Below, one piece after another: positions 19,671-29,343 of a stretch of 64,000 bases of DNA. The position numbers and the translations under genes are program-made. The stretch comes from an uncultured Pelagibacteraceae bacterium (GTDB lineage: Bacteria; Pseudomonadota; Alphaproteobacteria; Pelagibacterales; Pelagibacteraceae): assembly GCA_902554765.1 (NCBI GenBank), contig CACDPY010000002.1, forward strand, positions 62,001-126,000, written 5' to 3'. The stretch's first letter is position 1; each line of letters begins with the position of its first letter. The notes beneath the pieces are model-generated. The model had not been told where the DNA came from, did not search any database, and was given only the letters and a program-made list of their open reading frames with translations.

Positions 19671-20369
19671 ATGCACATCTTATTAACTAGACCATTAGAA
19701 GATTGTTCTGAAATGATTTTAAAATTTCAATCATTAGGGAATAAAGTATCACACCTCCCATTGTTAAAGATAGAAAAAGTGAAATATGAAGAACCTAACT
19801 TTTCAGAATTTAAAGGAATTATTTTTACAAGTGCTAACGCAGTCAAACATTTAAATGTCAAAAAAATTGATAAAAAAATTTTGTGTTTTTGTGTGGGTAA
19901 TGTAACAGAAAAAAAAGCTAGATGTGTGGGTTTTCAAAATGTTATTACAGCAGAAGGAAATGTGAAAAATTTAAAAGAGTTAATTTTACAAAATTTTGAT
20001 CAAAATGATGGAAAAATGATTTATGTAAGTGGTGAAACTATTTCAGTCGATTTAGACCAACAGTTGGTTAGGGATGGATATAAAATAAAAAGGATTATTA
20101 GCTATAGAACAATACCAAATGAGAGCTTTAATGATAACTTTGTTAAAGAGTTGAAACTTAATATGCCAGATATTGTTTATATTTATTCACAAAATAGCGC
20201 TGTAAACTTCTTAAAATTTATTAAGCTTCATCAGTCGGATAATCTTTGGATGAATACTAATTTAATGTGTATAGGTGAAAAAACATCAGCTATATTGAAC
20301 GAAATTAAATGGAAAAAAATATTTCTTTTTAATCCTGGAGAAGAAGAGTTTTTGTTATATAAAATTTAA
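19671..20369 (+). CDS. hemD: Uroporphyrinogen-III synthase
   Basis: MHILLTRPLEDCSEMILKFQSLGNKVSHLPLLKIE; GIIFTSANAVKHL; directly follows hemC. Confidence 0.85.
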   Translation: MHILLTRPLEDCSEMILKFQSLGNKVSHLPLLKIEKVKYEEPNFSEFKGIIFTSANAVKHLNVKKIDKKILCFCVGNVTEKKARCVGFQNVITAEGNVKNLKELILQNFDQNDGKMIYVSGETISVDLDQQLVRDGYKIKRIISYRTIPNESFNDNFVKELKLNMPDIVYIYSQNSAVNFLKFIKLHQSDNLWMNTNLMCIGEKTSAILNEIKWKKIFLFNPGEEEFLLYKI

Positions 20370-20371
20370 GT

Positions 20372-21457
20372 ATGGAATTATTGAATAATTTTTCTGAAAT
20401 ATTTTTATCGGTTTGGAATAAGGGAATCCTAGGAGTAGATATATTTCAAATTTTGATTGGAATAGGAATTTTTTTAATATTTTTAATTTTTAGAGGATTA
20501 ATTAGTAAGCTTATAATTAAGAAAATAGAAATTATTTCAAAAAGAACTACAAATAAACTTGATGATACTTTTGTTTCTGCTCTCATTGGACCAGCTAGAT
20601 TTTTACCAATTGTTTTAGGTTTTTTTATTGCAAGTTATTATATGACCTTTTCTAGTGAAGGTCGTGAAATTGTAGACACAATTAATAGAACTTTAATTAC
20701 AATTTTAATTTTTTGGATAATTCATCAAATTATTGAACCTGTTTCTTACATCTTAAGTGGACTTGATAAACTTCTAACCAGAGAATTAATTGGGTGGATT
20801 ATTAAATCTTTAAAAATTTTAATTTTTATTTTGGGGCTTGCAGCAGTGCTCGAGTTGTGGGGAATAAAAATTGGCCCAATTATTGCTGGTTTAGGTTTGT
20901 TTGGTGTTGCAGTAGCTTTAGGTGCTCAAGATTTATTCAAGAATTTAATTTCAGGAATTTTAGTTCTTGTTGAAAAAAGGTTTAAAATAGGTGATTGGAT
21001 TCTTGTTGATGGAATTATAGAGGGCATAGTTGAGAAAATTGGTTTTCGTTCAACAACAATAAGAAAATTTGATAAATCTCTTGCAATAATTCCAAATTTT
21101 CAGTTTGCTGAAAATGCGGTTGTTAATGTAAGTGAAACTTCAAACTGGTTAATAAGTTGGATTATCACTCTTCAATATGACACTACAGTTGATCAATTAA
21201 AAACAATTAGAAATCAAATTGAGGATCATATTAAAAAAAGTGAGGATTTTGATACAAATATAGGTATTGCAGTTAGAGTAGATAAATTTTCTGATAGTTC
21301 AATTGATATGTATGTGCGTTGTTTTACAAAATCAGACAGCTGGAATGAATGGCTTTCTGTGAAAGAGAAACTGGCCATTGAAGTTAAACAAATTGTAGAG
21401 AGTAATAAAGCTGCATTCGCATTTCCAAGCTCTTCAATTTATATTGAAAAAAAATGA
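20372..21457 (+). CDS. Mechanosensitive ion channel family protein (MscS-like)
   Basis: GLFGVAVALGAQDLFKNLISGILVLVEKRFKIGDWILVDGIIEGIVEKIGFRSTTIRKFDKSLAIIPN. Confidence 0.95.
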   Translation: MELLNNFSEIFLSVWNKGILGVDIFQILIGIGIFLIFLIFRGLISKLIIKKIEIISKRTTNKLDDTFVSALIGPARFLPIVLGFFIASYYMTFSSEGREIVDTINRTLITILIFWIIHQIIEPVSYILSGLDKLLTRELIGWIIKSLKILIFILGLAAVLELWGIKIGPIIAGLGLFGVAVALGAQDLFKNLISGILVLVEKRFKIGDWILVDGIIEGIVEKIGFRSTTIRKFDKSLAIIPNFQFAENAVVNVSETSNWLISWIITLQYDTTVDQLKTIRNQIEDHIKKSEDFDTNIGIAVRVDKFSDSSIDMYVRCFTKSDSWNEWLSVKEKLAIEVKQIVESNKAAFAFPSSSIYIEKK

Positions 21458-21744
21458 TAGCTATTTTTTATTTGGTTTTACAAATATTAAAACTTTACTC
21501 GTATGTTGTTATTGCTAACGTAATTGTGAGTTGGCTAATATCTTTTAACATATTAAATACTCAAAATAGATTTGTTTATTCTATTTTAGAATTAAGTTAT
21601 CGTCTTACAGATCCAATATTGAATAAAATCAGACGTTTTTTACCAAATTTAGGTTCACTTGATATTTCACCTATAATTTTACTGCTATTGATTTGGTTTA
21701 TAGAAATGTGTATGAAGCTCTACATTGCACCAATGATATTCTAA
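21454..21744 (+). CDS. YggT family protein
   Basis: LQILKLYSYVVIANVIVSWLISF...LSYRLTDPILNKIRRFLPNLGSLDISPIILLLLIWFIE. Confidence 0.88.
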   Translation: MIAIFYLVLQILKLYSYVVIANVIVSWLISFNILNTQNRFVYSILELSYRLTDPILNKIRRFLPNLGSLDISPIILLLLIWFIEMCMKLYIAPMIF

Positions 21745-21747
21745 TTT

Positions 21748-22593
21748 ATGATTTTAATTGACGGAAAAAAAGCAGCTGCAGAATTAAGAGAAAAACTTAA
21801 AAAAGAAGTTGCTGAATTAAAAACAAAACACAACAAAGTACCTGGATTAACGGTAATCTTAATTGGAGATATGACCCCGAGCCAAATTTATGTTCGGAAT
21901 AAAGAAAAATCTGCTAATGAAGTGGGTTTAAAATCTGAAGTGATTAAATATCCAGCAACTGTAGAAGAAAAAACTGTTCTAGAAAAAATTAAAGAATTAA
22001 ATCAAGATAAAACTGTTTCTGGAATTTTAGTACAATTACCATTACCAAAACATATTGATAAGCAAAAAGTTATTGAGACTATTGATCCTTCAAAAGATGT
22101 GGACGGTTTTCATCCAATGAATGTTGGAAATCTTTCTTCAGGATATGAAAGTTCTGTACCATGTACCCCGTTAGGATGTTATTTATTAATTAAAAAAATT
22201 GAGTCAAATCTTAGTGGAAAAAAAGCAGTTATAGTTGGTAGATCAAATTTGAACGGAAAACCAATGACACAACTTCTTTTAAAAGAAAACTGTACAGTTA
22301 CAATTACACATTCAAAAACTAAAGATTTAAAAGCTGAATGTTTAGAAGCTGACATTATAGTTGCAGCTGTTGGCATTCCTGAACTTGTAAAAGGAGATTG
22401 GGTTAAAAAAGACACAATTGTAATTGATGTTGGAATTAATAAAACTGAAAAAGGTATTGTAGGTGATGTTGCGTTTGATGAAGTTTCAAAAAATGCAAAA
22501 GCACTTACTCCAGTTCCTGGGGGTGTAGGTCCTATGACAATAGCCTGTTTATTAAAAAACACGATAGACTGTTTCAAAAGATCGCAAATTTAA
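21748..22593 (+). CDS. folD: Bifunctional methylenetetrahydrofolate dehydrogenase/cyclohydrolase
   Basis: VILIGDMTPSQIYVRNKEKSANEVGL; GILVQLPLPKHID; IDPSKDVDGFHPMNVGNL; PVPGGVGPMTIACLLKNT. Confidence 0.98.
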   Translation: MILIDGKKAAAELREKLKKEVAELKTKHNKVPGLTVILIGDMTPSQIYVRNKEKSANEVGLKSEVIKYPATVEEKTVLEKIKELNQDKTVSGILVQLPLPKHIDKQKVIETIDPSKDVDGFHPMNVGNLSSGYESSVPCTPLGCYLLIKKIESNLSGKKAVIVGRSNLNGKPMTQLLLKENCTVTITHSKTKDLKAECLEADIIVAAVGIPELVKGDWVKKDTIVIDVGINKTEKGIVGDVAFDEVSKNAKALTPVPGGVGPMTIACLLKNTIDCFKRSQI

Positions 22594-22630
22594 TATTTAA
22601 ATCAGTAAATTTTTTTTGTTAAATTAGGTT

Positions 22631-22834
22631 ATGAAAAAACCTAGATATCCATATAGAATTGCGATTCTTATGATAATACTTACAGTACCTCCCATAGGAG
22701 CAACTCAGTTAGGATGGTATTTGTATGACCAGCAAACTGGATTTGATTATGGTATGATTGTTGGCACATTTTCAGTAATATATGCTGCTTGGTTAATGTA
22801 TGAAAAAAATTGGAGAGAAGATGATGAGGATTAA
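22631..22834 (+). CDS. Small hypothetical membrane protein
   Basis: 67 aa with two hydrophobic segments; tightly followed by the next ORF. Confidence 0.6.
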   Translation: MKKPRYPYRIAILMIILTVPPIGATQLGWYLYDQQTGFDYGMIVGTFSVIYAAWLMYEKNWREDDED

Positions 22835-22837
22835 CTT

Positions 22838-23098
22838 ATGGAAAAAATAATTTTTTTTAGTCTTGTATTACCAATATTTGGTTTCGTACTTTATTTAGGT
22901 ATTAATGCTATTATGAAAGGTGTGAGCGCTAAAAATGCCAACAAAGAGAATGATGATTCAGGAAAAAATGAAATTGAAAACTCATCTGAGGTTAATAAAA
23001 ATCTGAGTAAAGAACTTGATAAGCTTAATAATCTTTTAAAAGAAGGTGTTTTAACTCAAGAAGAATTCGAAAAAGCAAAAAAAAAATTATTAGATTAA
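22838..23098 (+). CDS. Small membrane protein with a SHOCT-like C-terminal domain
   Basis: N-terminal TM segment; C-terminal LSKELDKLNNLLKEGVLTQEEFEKAKKKLL matches the SHOCT motif. Confidence 0.75.
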   Translation: MEKIIFFSLVLPIFGFVLYLGINAIMKGVSAKNANKENDDSGKNEIENSSEVNKNLSKELDKLNNLLKEGVLTQEEFEKAKKKLLD

Positions 23099-24162
23099 TT
23101 ATAGTTAAGTAATTTTTTTAAAGATCTAAACTCACCTATTTTATAAATAATAGCATCTTCTTTTTTAAACCCATATTTTTCTGCACTATTTTTAAATCGG
23201 ATAGGTGGTTCCATTATCGGCTCTAATGATAAAACAAATGTGCCCCAGTGAGTTCCTAAAACTTTTTTGCTTTTTAAATCCTGAGCAACCTGCAAGGCTT
23301 CCTCAGGTGTAGTATGATAAACTGATTTATCAAACATAGGTCTAAAATCATAAGCTCCAATGTTGATCATAGATAAATCAATTGGTCCATATTTGTCACC
23401 TAAGTCTTTATAAATATTTCCATATCCTGTATCACAAGCAAATAATATTTTTTTATTTTTATATTCAATTAAAAAATTTCCCCAAAGAGTTTTATTTGTA
23501 TCAGTCAAACTTCTTTTTGACCAATGAACTGCAGGCAATAATGTAATCTTTAAATCATCGTTAATTTTTATTTCATCATACCAATCCATTTCATTAACAT
23601 CTTTGTATCTTTGAAAATATTTGCCAAGTTTAAGAGGGAGTAGAACCTTCGCATCTTTATAAGGAAAACCTCTAATAGTTGACATGTCTTGATGATCGTA
23701 ATGATTGTGAGTAAGTAAAAAAACGTCTGTTTTAGGAATTTCTTTTAAATCAAGCGCTGGTTTTACGTATCTCTTTGGTCCAAAAATTAAAGGTCCTGCA
23801 TTTTTTGAAAAAACTGGATCTGTAATAATTGTTGTCTCACCTAATTTAATTAAGAATGTAGCATGCCCTATCCAAGCAATATAATCATCATTTTTAAATT
23901 TCTCTAAATTTTCTTTAACAATTTTTTTATCTATAGCATGATCTTTTGGAATAGTAATATCAATTTTCTTTTTTTCTTTAATAAATGTTCTATAGGAAAA
24001 TTTTATATCACTTGATCGAACTGGAGATCCTTCAGGATTCCTAAAAGTTCCATCTGGTAAATGATGATAAGGTTTTTTTTCCATAGCTAGAACAATAGAG
24101 TTACACGAAGTTATCCCAATTAAAAAACATAAAATTTTAATTAATTTTTTTCCATCAACCAC
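23095..24162 (-). CDS. MBL-fold metallo-hydrolase (NAPE-PLD/UlaG-like)
   Basis: WIGHATFLIKLGETTIITDPVFSKNAGPL; LLTHNHYDHQD; ACDTGYGNIYKDLG; lipoprotein-like N-terminus (ITSCN). Confidence 0.9.
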   Translation of the reverse strand: MVDGKKLIKILCFLIGITSCNSIVLAMEKKPYHHLPDGTFRNPEGSPVRSSDIKFSYRTFIKEKKKIDITIPKDHAIDKKIVKENLEKFKNDDYIAWIGHATFLIKLGETTIITDPVFSKNAGPLIFGPKRYVKPALDLKEIPKTDVFLLTHNHYDHQDMSTIRGFPYKDAKVLLPLKLGKYFQRYKDVNEMDWYDEIKINDDLKITLLPAVHWSKRSLTDTNKTLWGNFLIEYKNKKILFACDTGYGNIYKDLGDKYGPIDLSMINIGAYDFRPMFDKSVYHTTPEEALQVAQDLKSKKVLGTHWGTFVLSLEPIMEPPIRFKNSAEKYGFKKEDAIIYKIGEFRSLKKLLNYN

Positions 24163-25232
24163 AAACTATCTCCTGCTAAAAAATAAATTTTCCCATTATT
24201 TGGATGAACTTGTATATCTCTTATTCTTCCAATTTCATCTTTAAAAATAATTTCTTCTTTTATACTAGAAGTATTTTTAAATATTAATTTTCTTAAAGAT
24301 TTATCTTTCAGAGAAGTTATTAAAGCATTTCCATTCCATTCTTTAAATTCATCACCTTTATAAATAGTTATTGCACTTGTTGCGATAGAAGGTACCCAGT
24401 AATGTATTGCTTTTGTAAAACCAGGTTTCCATTTAGGTCCAATAGGTATACCTGAATAATTTTTTCCTCCCCAACCTAATATTTTCCATCCATAGTTCTC
24501 TCCTTTTTTAGCCTCACCAAACCAATCCCCTCCTTTTGCTCCATGATTACTCATATAAATTTTTCCATCAAATGGTGACAAAACTAAACCTTGAGGGTTT
24601 CTAATTCCAATTTGATAAATTTCTGGTAGCCAATCCGATTTTCCTTTAAATTTTGGGTTATCTTTAGGAATACTTCCATCAACGTTTATTCTAATAATAC
24701 TCCCGGGATGTTTGGTTGGATCTTGTGCAATCATGCCTTGGCCTCTCTCACCAGCTGATGCAAATAGATAATTACCTTTGATCGCTAATCTAGATCCGAA
24801 ATGATATCCAGAGTCGATTGGTGGATTTGCTTGAAAAATATTTTCAAAGATTAAATCTTTATTATTAAATTTTGCTTTTGCAATTGAAGTGCTTGTTTTC
24901 CAATTGCCTCTATTTTCTGAATAAGAGATATAGATAAAATTGTCTTTATATAGAATATCTAATAACCCACCCTGTCCGTGTTCTAAGTAATTTAAATCAT
25001 GTTCAACATTAGAAATTTTTTGTGAGTTAATATCAATAATTTTTATTTTACCACTTTTTTCAGTAATTATTAATTCATTATCATTTATGAACGAAGAACC
25101 CCATGGATCATTTAATTTCACTATTTTTTTAAATTTGAAATCTTGAGAAAATAAATTTGTTGAAAAAATTAAAAAAAAAAAAATTAAAATTAGATATTTT
25201 TTCACTTTACGAAAGTTTAGATCTTCCACCAT
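24141..25232 (-). CDS. PQQ-dependent sugar dehydrogenase family protein (glucose/sorbosone dehydrogenase-like)
   Basis: GGLLDILYKDNFIYISYSE; YHFGSRLAIKGNYLFASAGERG; IRNPQGLVLSPFDGKIYMSNHGAKGGDWFGEAKKGENYGWKILGWG. Confidence 0.9.
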   Translation of the reverse strand: MVEDLNFRKVKKYLILIFFFLIFSTNLFSQDFKFKKIVKLNDPWGSSFINDNELIITEKSGKIKIIDINSQKISNVEHDLNYLEHGQGGLLDILYKDNFIYISYSENRGNWKTSTSIAKAKFNNKDLIFENIFQANPPIDSGYHFGSRLAIKGNYLFASAGERGQGMIAQDPTKHPGSIIRINVDGSIPKDNPKFKGKSDWLPEIYQIGIRNPQGLVLSPFDGKIYMSNHGAKGGDWFGEAKKGENYGWKILGWGGKNYSGIPIGPKWKPGFTKAIHYWVPSIATSAITIYKGDEFKEWNGNALITSLKDKSLRKLIFKNTSSIKEEIIFKDEIGRIRDIQVHPNNGKIYFLAGDSLWLMEKN

Positions 25233-25917
25233 CTACTGCAATTATCTGACCAGTTACCCAAGAACTATCTTCAGTGATAAGAAACTTTGCAAGGGAAGCA
25301 GAGTCTCTTCCCTCTCCCAATCTTTTTAATGGATGCGCTTTTGCAATTCCATCAGCAAGTGCTTTATTTTTTAACATTGGTTCTGCAATTTTAGAATTCG
25401 TTAAGCTAGGAGCAATACAGTTAACTCTAATACTTGGTGCAAATTCAGCTGCTAGAGAAACAGTCAATCCTTCAACAGCAGCTTTTGCTGAGGCAATTAT
25501 TGCATGATTAGTAAAACCTCTTTGAGCTGCAACTGTTGAAAATAAAACTATTGAACCCTTATTTTTTTTTAAACTTTCTTGGTACCCCTTAATTACTTCA
25601 ACTGCCGAATAAAGATTTAGCTTCATACATTTATTGAAATCTTGCTCGGCAACCATCCTTAAAGGTTTTAAATCTATTGAGCCAACACAATAAGCAATAC
25701 CTTTAGTTTCTGCGATATCATTTTTTACTTTATCAATAAATCCCTCTTCCAAGACATCAGCTACAGTGGATGAACATCCTAGTTTGTCAGAAATATTTTT
25801 AAGTTCAGCTTCATTTCTTGCAACTAAATGAACATTATTTCCTGAACTTACTAATTGTTCTGCTAAACTCGATCCGATTGAACCTGTCGCACCAAAAACA
25901 ATATATTTTTCTGACAT
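25207..25917 (-). CDS. SDR family oxidoreductase
   Basis: YIVFGATGSIGSSLAEQLVSSGNNVHLVAR; SAKAAVEGLTVSLAAEFAPSIRVNCIAPSLTNS; ITEDSSWVTGQIIAVDGGRS. Confidence 0.93.
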   Translation of the reverse strand: MSEKYIVFGATGSIGSSLAEQLVSSGNNVHLVARNEAELKNISDKLGCSSTVADVLEEGFIDKVKNDIAETKGIAYCVGSIDLKPLRMVAEQDFNKCMKLNLYSAVEVIKGYQESLKKNKGSIVLFSTVAAQRGFTNHAIIASAKAAVEGLTVSLAAEFAPSIRVNCIAPSLTNSKIAEPMLKNKALADGIAKAHPLKRLGEGRDSASLAKFLITEDSSWVTGQIIAVDGGRSKLS

Positions 25918-25944
25918 AAAAAATTTTATTAGTTATATTTAAAT

Positions 25945-27435
25945 ATGAAGTTATTTTTTATACTCGGTAATCAATTATTTCCATTAAAATACCTCGACCG
26001 CTTCAAAAAAGACCATATATTCTTTATGGCAGAAGACAATGGTTTATGTACTTACGAAAAACATCATAAGCAGAAAATACTATTATTCTTGTCTTCCATG
26101 CGATCTTATGCAGACAAACTCAAAAAGAATAAATTTAAATTAGAGTATATAAAAATTGAAGATAAAGAATTTAAAGATGATTACCTTAAAAAATTAAAAA
26201 AGATTGTTAATTCAAAAAATATTAAAGAGATTTCTAGTTTTGAAATCGAAGATAAGTTTTTTGAAAAAAAAATTTCACAATTCTTAAAAAAAGAAAAAAT
26301 TAATTGGAATGTTGTTCAAACTCCTATGTTTTTAAACTCAAGAGATGAATTCAAAAATTACTTAGGAAAATCAAAAAAACCTTTCATGGCAACATTTTAT
26401 AAAGAATCTAGAAAAAAATCTGGAATATTGATGGGTGCAGATGGAAATCCAATCGGAGGAAAGTGGAGCTTTGATGAGGATAATAGAAATAAATTACCAA
26501 AAGATATTTCAATACCAAAATTTCCTAAAATTAATGAAACTAATCATACAAAAAAGTTAAAGCCTATCGTAGAAAAATTATTTAAAGATCATCCAGGTAG
26601 TACAGATAATTTTTGGTTGGCAACAGAATTTGATGACGTGGTTAAACTACTAAATTTTTTTATAAAAGAAAAATCAAATTTGTTTGGTGATTATGAGGAC
26701 GCAGTAAATCAAAAAGACTACATTTTATTTCATAGTGCTTTAAGCCCTTATATCAATCTAGGTTTAATAACTCCTAAATTTATTATTCAAAAAGTTTTAG
26801 ATTTTCACAAAAAAAATAAAATAAGAATGAACTCTTTAGAAGGTTACATTCGACAAATAATTGGTTGGAGAGAGTTTATGCGAGGAATTTATCAAAGTTA
26901 TTCTGAAGAAATGGAAACAAAAAATTTTTTTAAACAAAATAGAAAAATGAAAAAATCTTGGTACGATGGAACAACAGGTTTGCCACCATTAGATTATGCA
27001 ATCAAGAATGCATTAAACCATGGCTGGTCTCATCACATTGAAAGACTAATGATTTTATCTAATATTATGAACCTTTGTGAAATCAAACCAAACGTAGTTT
27101 ATAAATGGTTTATGGAAATGTTTGTAGATTCTTCTGACTGGGTAATGGTACCAAATGTTTATGGCATGGGATTATTCAGTGATGGTGGATTATTTGCAAC
27201 CAAACCGTATATCTGTGGGTCTGCTTATTTTATGAAAATGATGGATTTTAAAAAAGGAGAGTGGTGCAATACAATGGATGGTCTTTATTGGAGATTTATA
27301 AATCGAAACAGAAAATTTTTTTTAACTAACCCTAGACTATCAATGATGGTAAGAATTTTTGATAAAATGAAAACGGATAGAAAAAAATTAATTTTATCTG
27401 AGGCAGATAAATTTATTAAACAAAATACGATTTAA
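25945..27435 (+). CDS. Deoxyribodipyrimidine photolyase-related protein (DPRP / FeS-BCP-type cryptochrome or (6-4) photolyase)
   Basis: MKLFFILGNQLFPLKYLDRFKKDHIFFMAED; EGYIRQIIGWREFMRGIY; NHGWSHHIERLMILSNIMNLC; DWVMVPNVYGMGLFSDGGLFATKPYICGSAYFMKM. Confidence 0.93.
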   Translation: MKLFFILGNQLFPLKYLDRFKKDHIFFMAEDNGLCTYEKHHKQKILLFLSSMRSYADKLKKNKFKLEYIKIEDKEFKDDYLKKLKKIVNSKNIKEISSFEIEDKFFEKKISQFLKKEKINWNVVQTPMFLNSRDEFKNYLGKSKKPFMATFYKESRKKSGILMGADGNPIGGKWSFDEDNRNKLPKDISIPKFPKINETNHTKKLKPIVEKLFKDHPGSTDNFWLATEFDDVVKLLNFFIKEKSNLFGDYEDAVNQKDYILFHSALSPYINLGLITPKFIIQKVLDFHKKNKIRMNSLEGYIRQIIGWREFMRGIYQSYSEEMETKNFFKQNRKMKKSWYDGTTGLPPLDYAIKNALNHGWSHHIERLMILSNIMNLCEIKPNVVYKWFMEMFVDSSDWVMVPNVYGMGLFSDGGLFATKPYICGSAYFMKMMDFKKGEWCNTMDGLYWRFINRNRKFFLTNPRLSMMVRIFDKMKTDRKKLILSEADKFIKQNTI

Positions 27436-27563
27436 TGAGAAAAGAAAATTTACCATTTAAAACCTGTCCAGTTTGTAAAAGACCTTTTGTTTGGCGAAAG
27501 AAATGGAAACTAAATTGGGATAGAGTAAAATATTGTTCTAAAAAGTGTTCTAAGCTAAGCTAA
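27435..27563 (+). CDS. DUF2256-like small zinc-binding protein (not in the ORF track)
   Basis: Manual translation: MRKENLPFKTCPVCKRPFVWRKKWKLNWDRVKYCSKKCSKLS*; CPVC...CSKKC cysteine pairs; ATG overlaps the photolyase stop codon (TAATG). Confidence 0.85.
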   Translation: MRKENLPFKTCPVCKRPFVWRKKWKLNWDRVKYCSKKCSKLS

Positions 27564-27596
27564 CTTGAGTGAATATAAAAGAAATTTATAAGGATT

Positions 27597-27818
27597 ATGA
27601 ATAATAAAATTTTTGAATGGGCAGGGGTTATTACCGCAATTTTATATTCATTATTTGTAGCCATGAATATTGGTATAGAGTTCTTTGGTTTTTGTTTATT
27701 GCTTATATCTGCAATCTTAATTGGAATTTGGGCTTATAGGGGTGGTCACAGAGGAATATTATTTTTACAATTCTTTTATGCGACGGCTGGAATTATCGGA
27801 ATGTTTAGGTGGTTTTAA
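27597..27818 (+). CDS. Small hypothetical membrane protein
   Basis: 73 aa, three hydrophobic segments, ends YATAGIIGMFRWF. Confidence 0.6.
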   Translation: MNNKIFEWAGVITAILYSLFVAMNIGIEFFGFCLLLISAILIGIWAYRGGHRGILFLQFFYATAGIIGMFRWF

Positions 27819-28957
27819 TTAAAAGTTGTAATTATTTTTGGAATATAATTTTTAAAATTAAAAAAACCTTTATTACAATATTGCCAAGAAAATTGGTCTA
27901 ATTTTCTATATAAAAATTCTATTTTTAAATTATTTGTATTTATAAAATCTAGGTTTTCACCAACTGTGGGATATAAACCATAAGAAGTTTCATTAATATT
28001 CTGTATCTCACTTAAATCTATAATTTCAGTATTGATTGATTTTTCTTCCAATCTCTTTTTTTGATCTTCAATTAATTGTGACTTGAATTTTACTAATTTT
28101 TCACTGAGCTCTATAGTTCGGTTTTCATTTTTGTTAGAAATTAAAAAAACCTTTTTAAATTTTTGATCTTTAAAATCACCTATTTCAAAAGACAAATTAT
28201 TCTCAAAAATGAGAAGATTTTTTTCTTCAAGATTTTGTGGATTGTTAAACTCAAATTTTGATGCAGCATAAGTTTTGTTACTGGTTTTTGGTGCAGCATT
28301 TTCATTAAGTTTGATATTGCTAAATCTGTTGTTGGTAAATTTTTTAATGTTCCATTCACTAGCTAAATAATTTTTACCTTGCGTTTGAATTCCAGCAACC
28401 CATCTCCATCCTAAAGTATTTGCTGCAGCATCTCCATCGTATAAATGCTTCATGAAAAACTCAGCTCCTAATTGCCAGGGAAGCTCTAAAGTAAAAACCC
28501 AAATACTTGCAAACCACATTCTTGCGTGATTATGTAAGTAGTTGTTTTCCTTTAATTCATTTATCCATTCATTAAAGCAATCTATTTTCGTATTTCCTTC
28601 AATAGCTTTTTTATAATTAGCATTATCTTTAAATTCTTCACGAATTTTTTTTAATTCGTTTAAATAATCCGTCCAAACAGCTGGTCTTAGTTCTAACCAA
28701 CCTTTCCAATATGTTCTCCAAAGAACTTCTTGAATAAATTTTTCATTTTTTGAAAATGAAAATTTACTTAATGATTTTTTAATTACTTCTAACTCAGAAA
28801 TTATCCCATGAGTAATATAGGGTGAAAGGCATGAAATATTTGATCTATTGTCAGGACCATAATCAAAATTTCTTAATCTTGAATATTCAAATAAATTTTG
28901 CTCAATAAAATTATTTAGCTTTTCAATGGCCAAGGCCCTTGACGTCCCAAAGTTCAT
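27815..28957 (-). CDS. FAD-binding domain of DNA photolyase/cryptochrome, with a separate C-terminal region
   Basis: SCLSPYITHGIISELEVI; EVLWRTYWKGWLELRP; LHNHARMWFASIWVFTLELPWQLGAEFFMKHLYDGDAAANTLGWRWVAGIQTQGKNYLASEWNIKKFT. Confidence 0.92.
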   Translation of the reverse strand: MNFGTSRALAIEKLNNFIEQNLFEYSRLRNFDYGPDNRSNISCLSPYITHGIISELEVIKKSLSKFSFSKNEKFIQEVLWRTYWKGWLELRPAVWTDYLNELKKIREEFKDNANYKKAIEGNTKIDCFNEWINELKENNYLHNHARMWFASIWVFTLELPWQLGAEFFMKHLYDGDAAANTLGWRWVAGIQTQGKNYLASEWNIKKFTNNRFSNIKLNENAAPKTSNKTYAASKFEFNNPQNLEEKNLLIFENNLSFEIGDFKDQKFKKVFLISNKNENRTIELSEKLVKFKSQLIEDQKKRLEEKSINTEIIDLSEIQNINETSYGLYPTVGENLDFINTNNLKIEFLYRKLDQFSWQYCNKGFFNFKNYIPKIITTFN

Positions 28958-28962
28958 TAAAT

Positions 28963-29343
28963 TTATTTATTTTTTTTCTTTTTAAGACCTAATTTATCAC
29001 TATGTCTTAATCTTAATATAACAATTGCAGCTGCAATAAGAACTATTGCAACAGCTTCATAAACTAGCGCGGTTGGATCCATTTCTTTTCCTTGTAGAAT
29101 AATAAATCGTGCAAGGGCAGTGATAGCGATTAAAAGTGGTAGAGTTATACTGATTGATTGTTGATTCCAAAAAACTCTTACCATTGCTAAAACTTCTAGA
29201 TATAGAAACATTAATAATAAGTCAGCTAAAGTTACTGATTGATTGAGAAACATATTTTTAATTTCTATACCAACTGCTATTACTGTGCTTATTAAAATAA
29301 TACACATTAAAATTAGTTGTAAATTTTTAGCAATCTTTTCCAT
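28963..29343 (-). CDS. PsiE family membrane protein (phosphate-starvation-inducible-like)
   Basis: LADLLLMFLYLEVLAMVRVFWNQQSISITLPLLIAITALARFIILQGKEMDPTALVYEAVAIVLIAAAIVILR. Confidence 0.8.
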   Translation of the reverse strand: MEKIAKNLQLILMCIILISTVIAVGIEIKNMFLNQSVTLADLLLMFLYLEVLAMVRVFWNQQSISITLPLLIAITALARFIILQGKEMDPTALVYEAVAIVLIAAAIVILRLRHSDKLGLKKKKNK

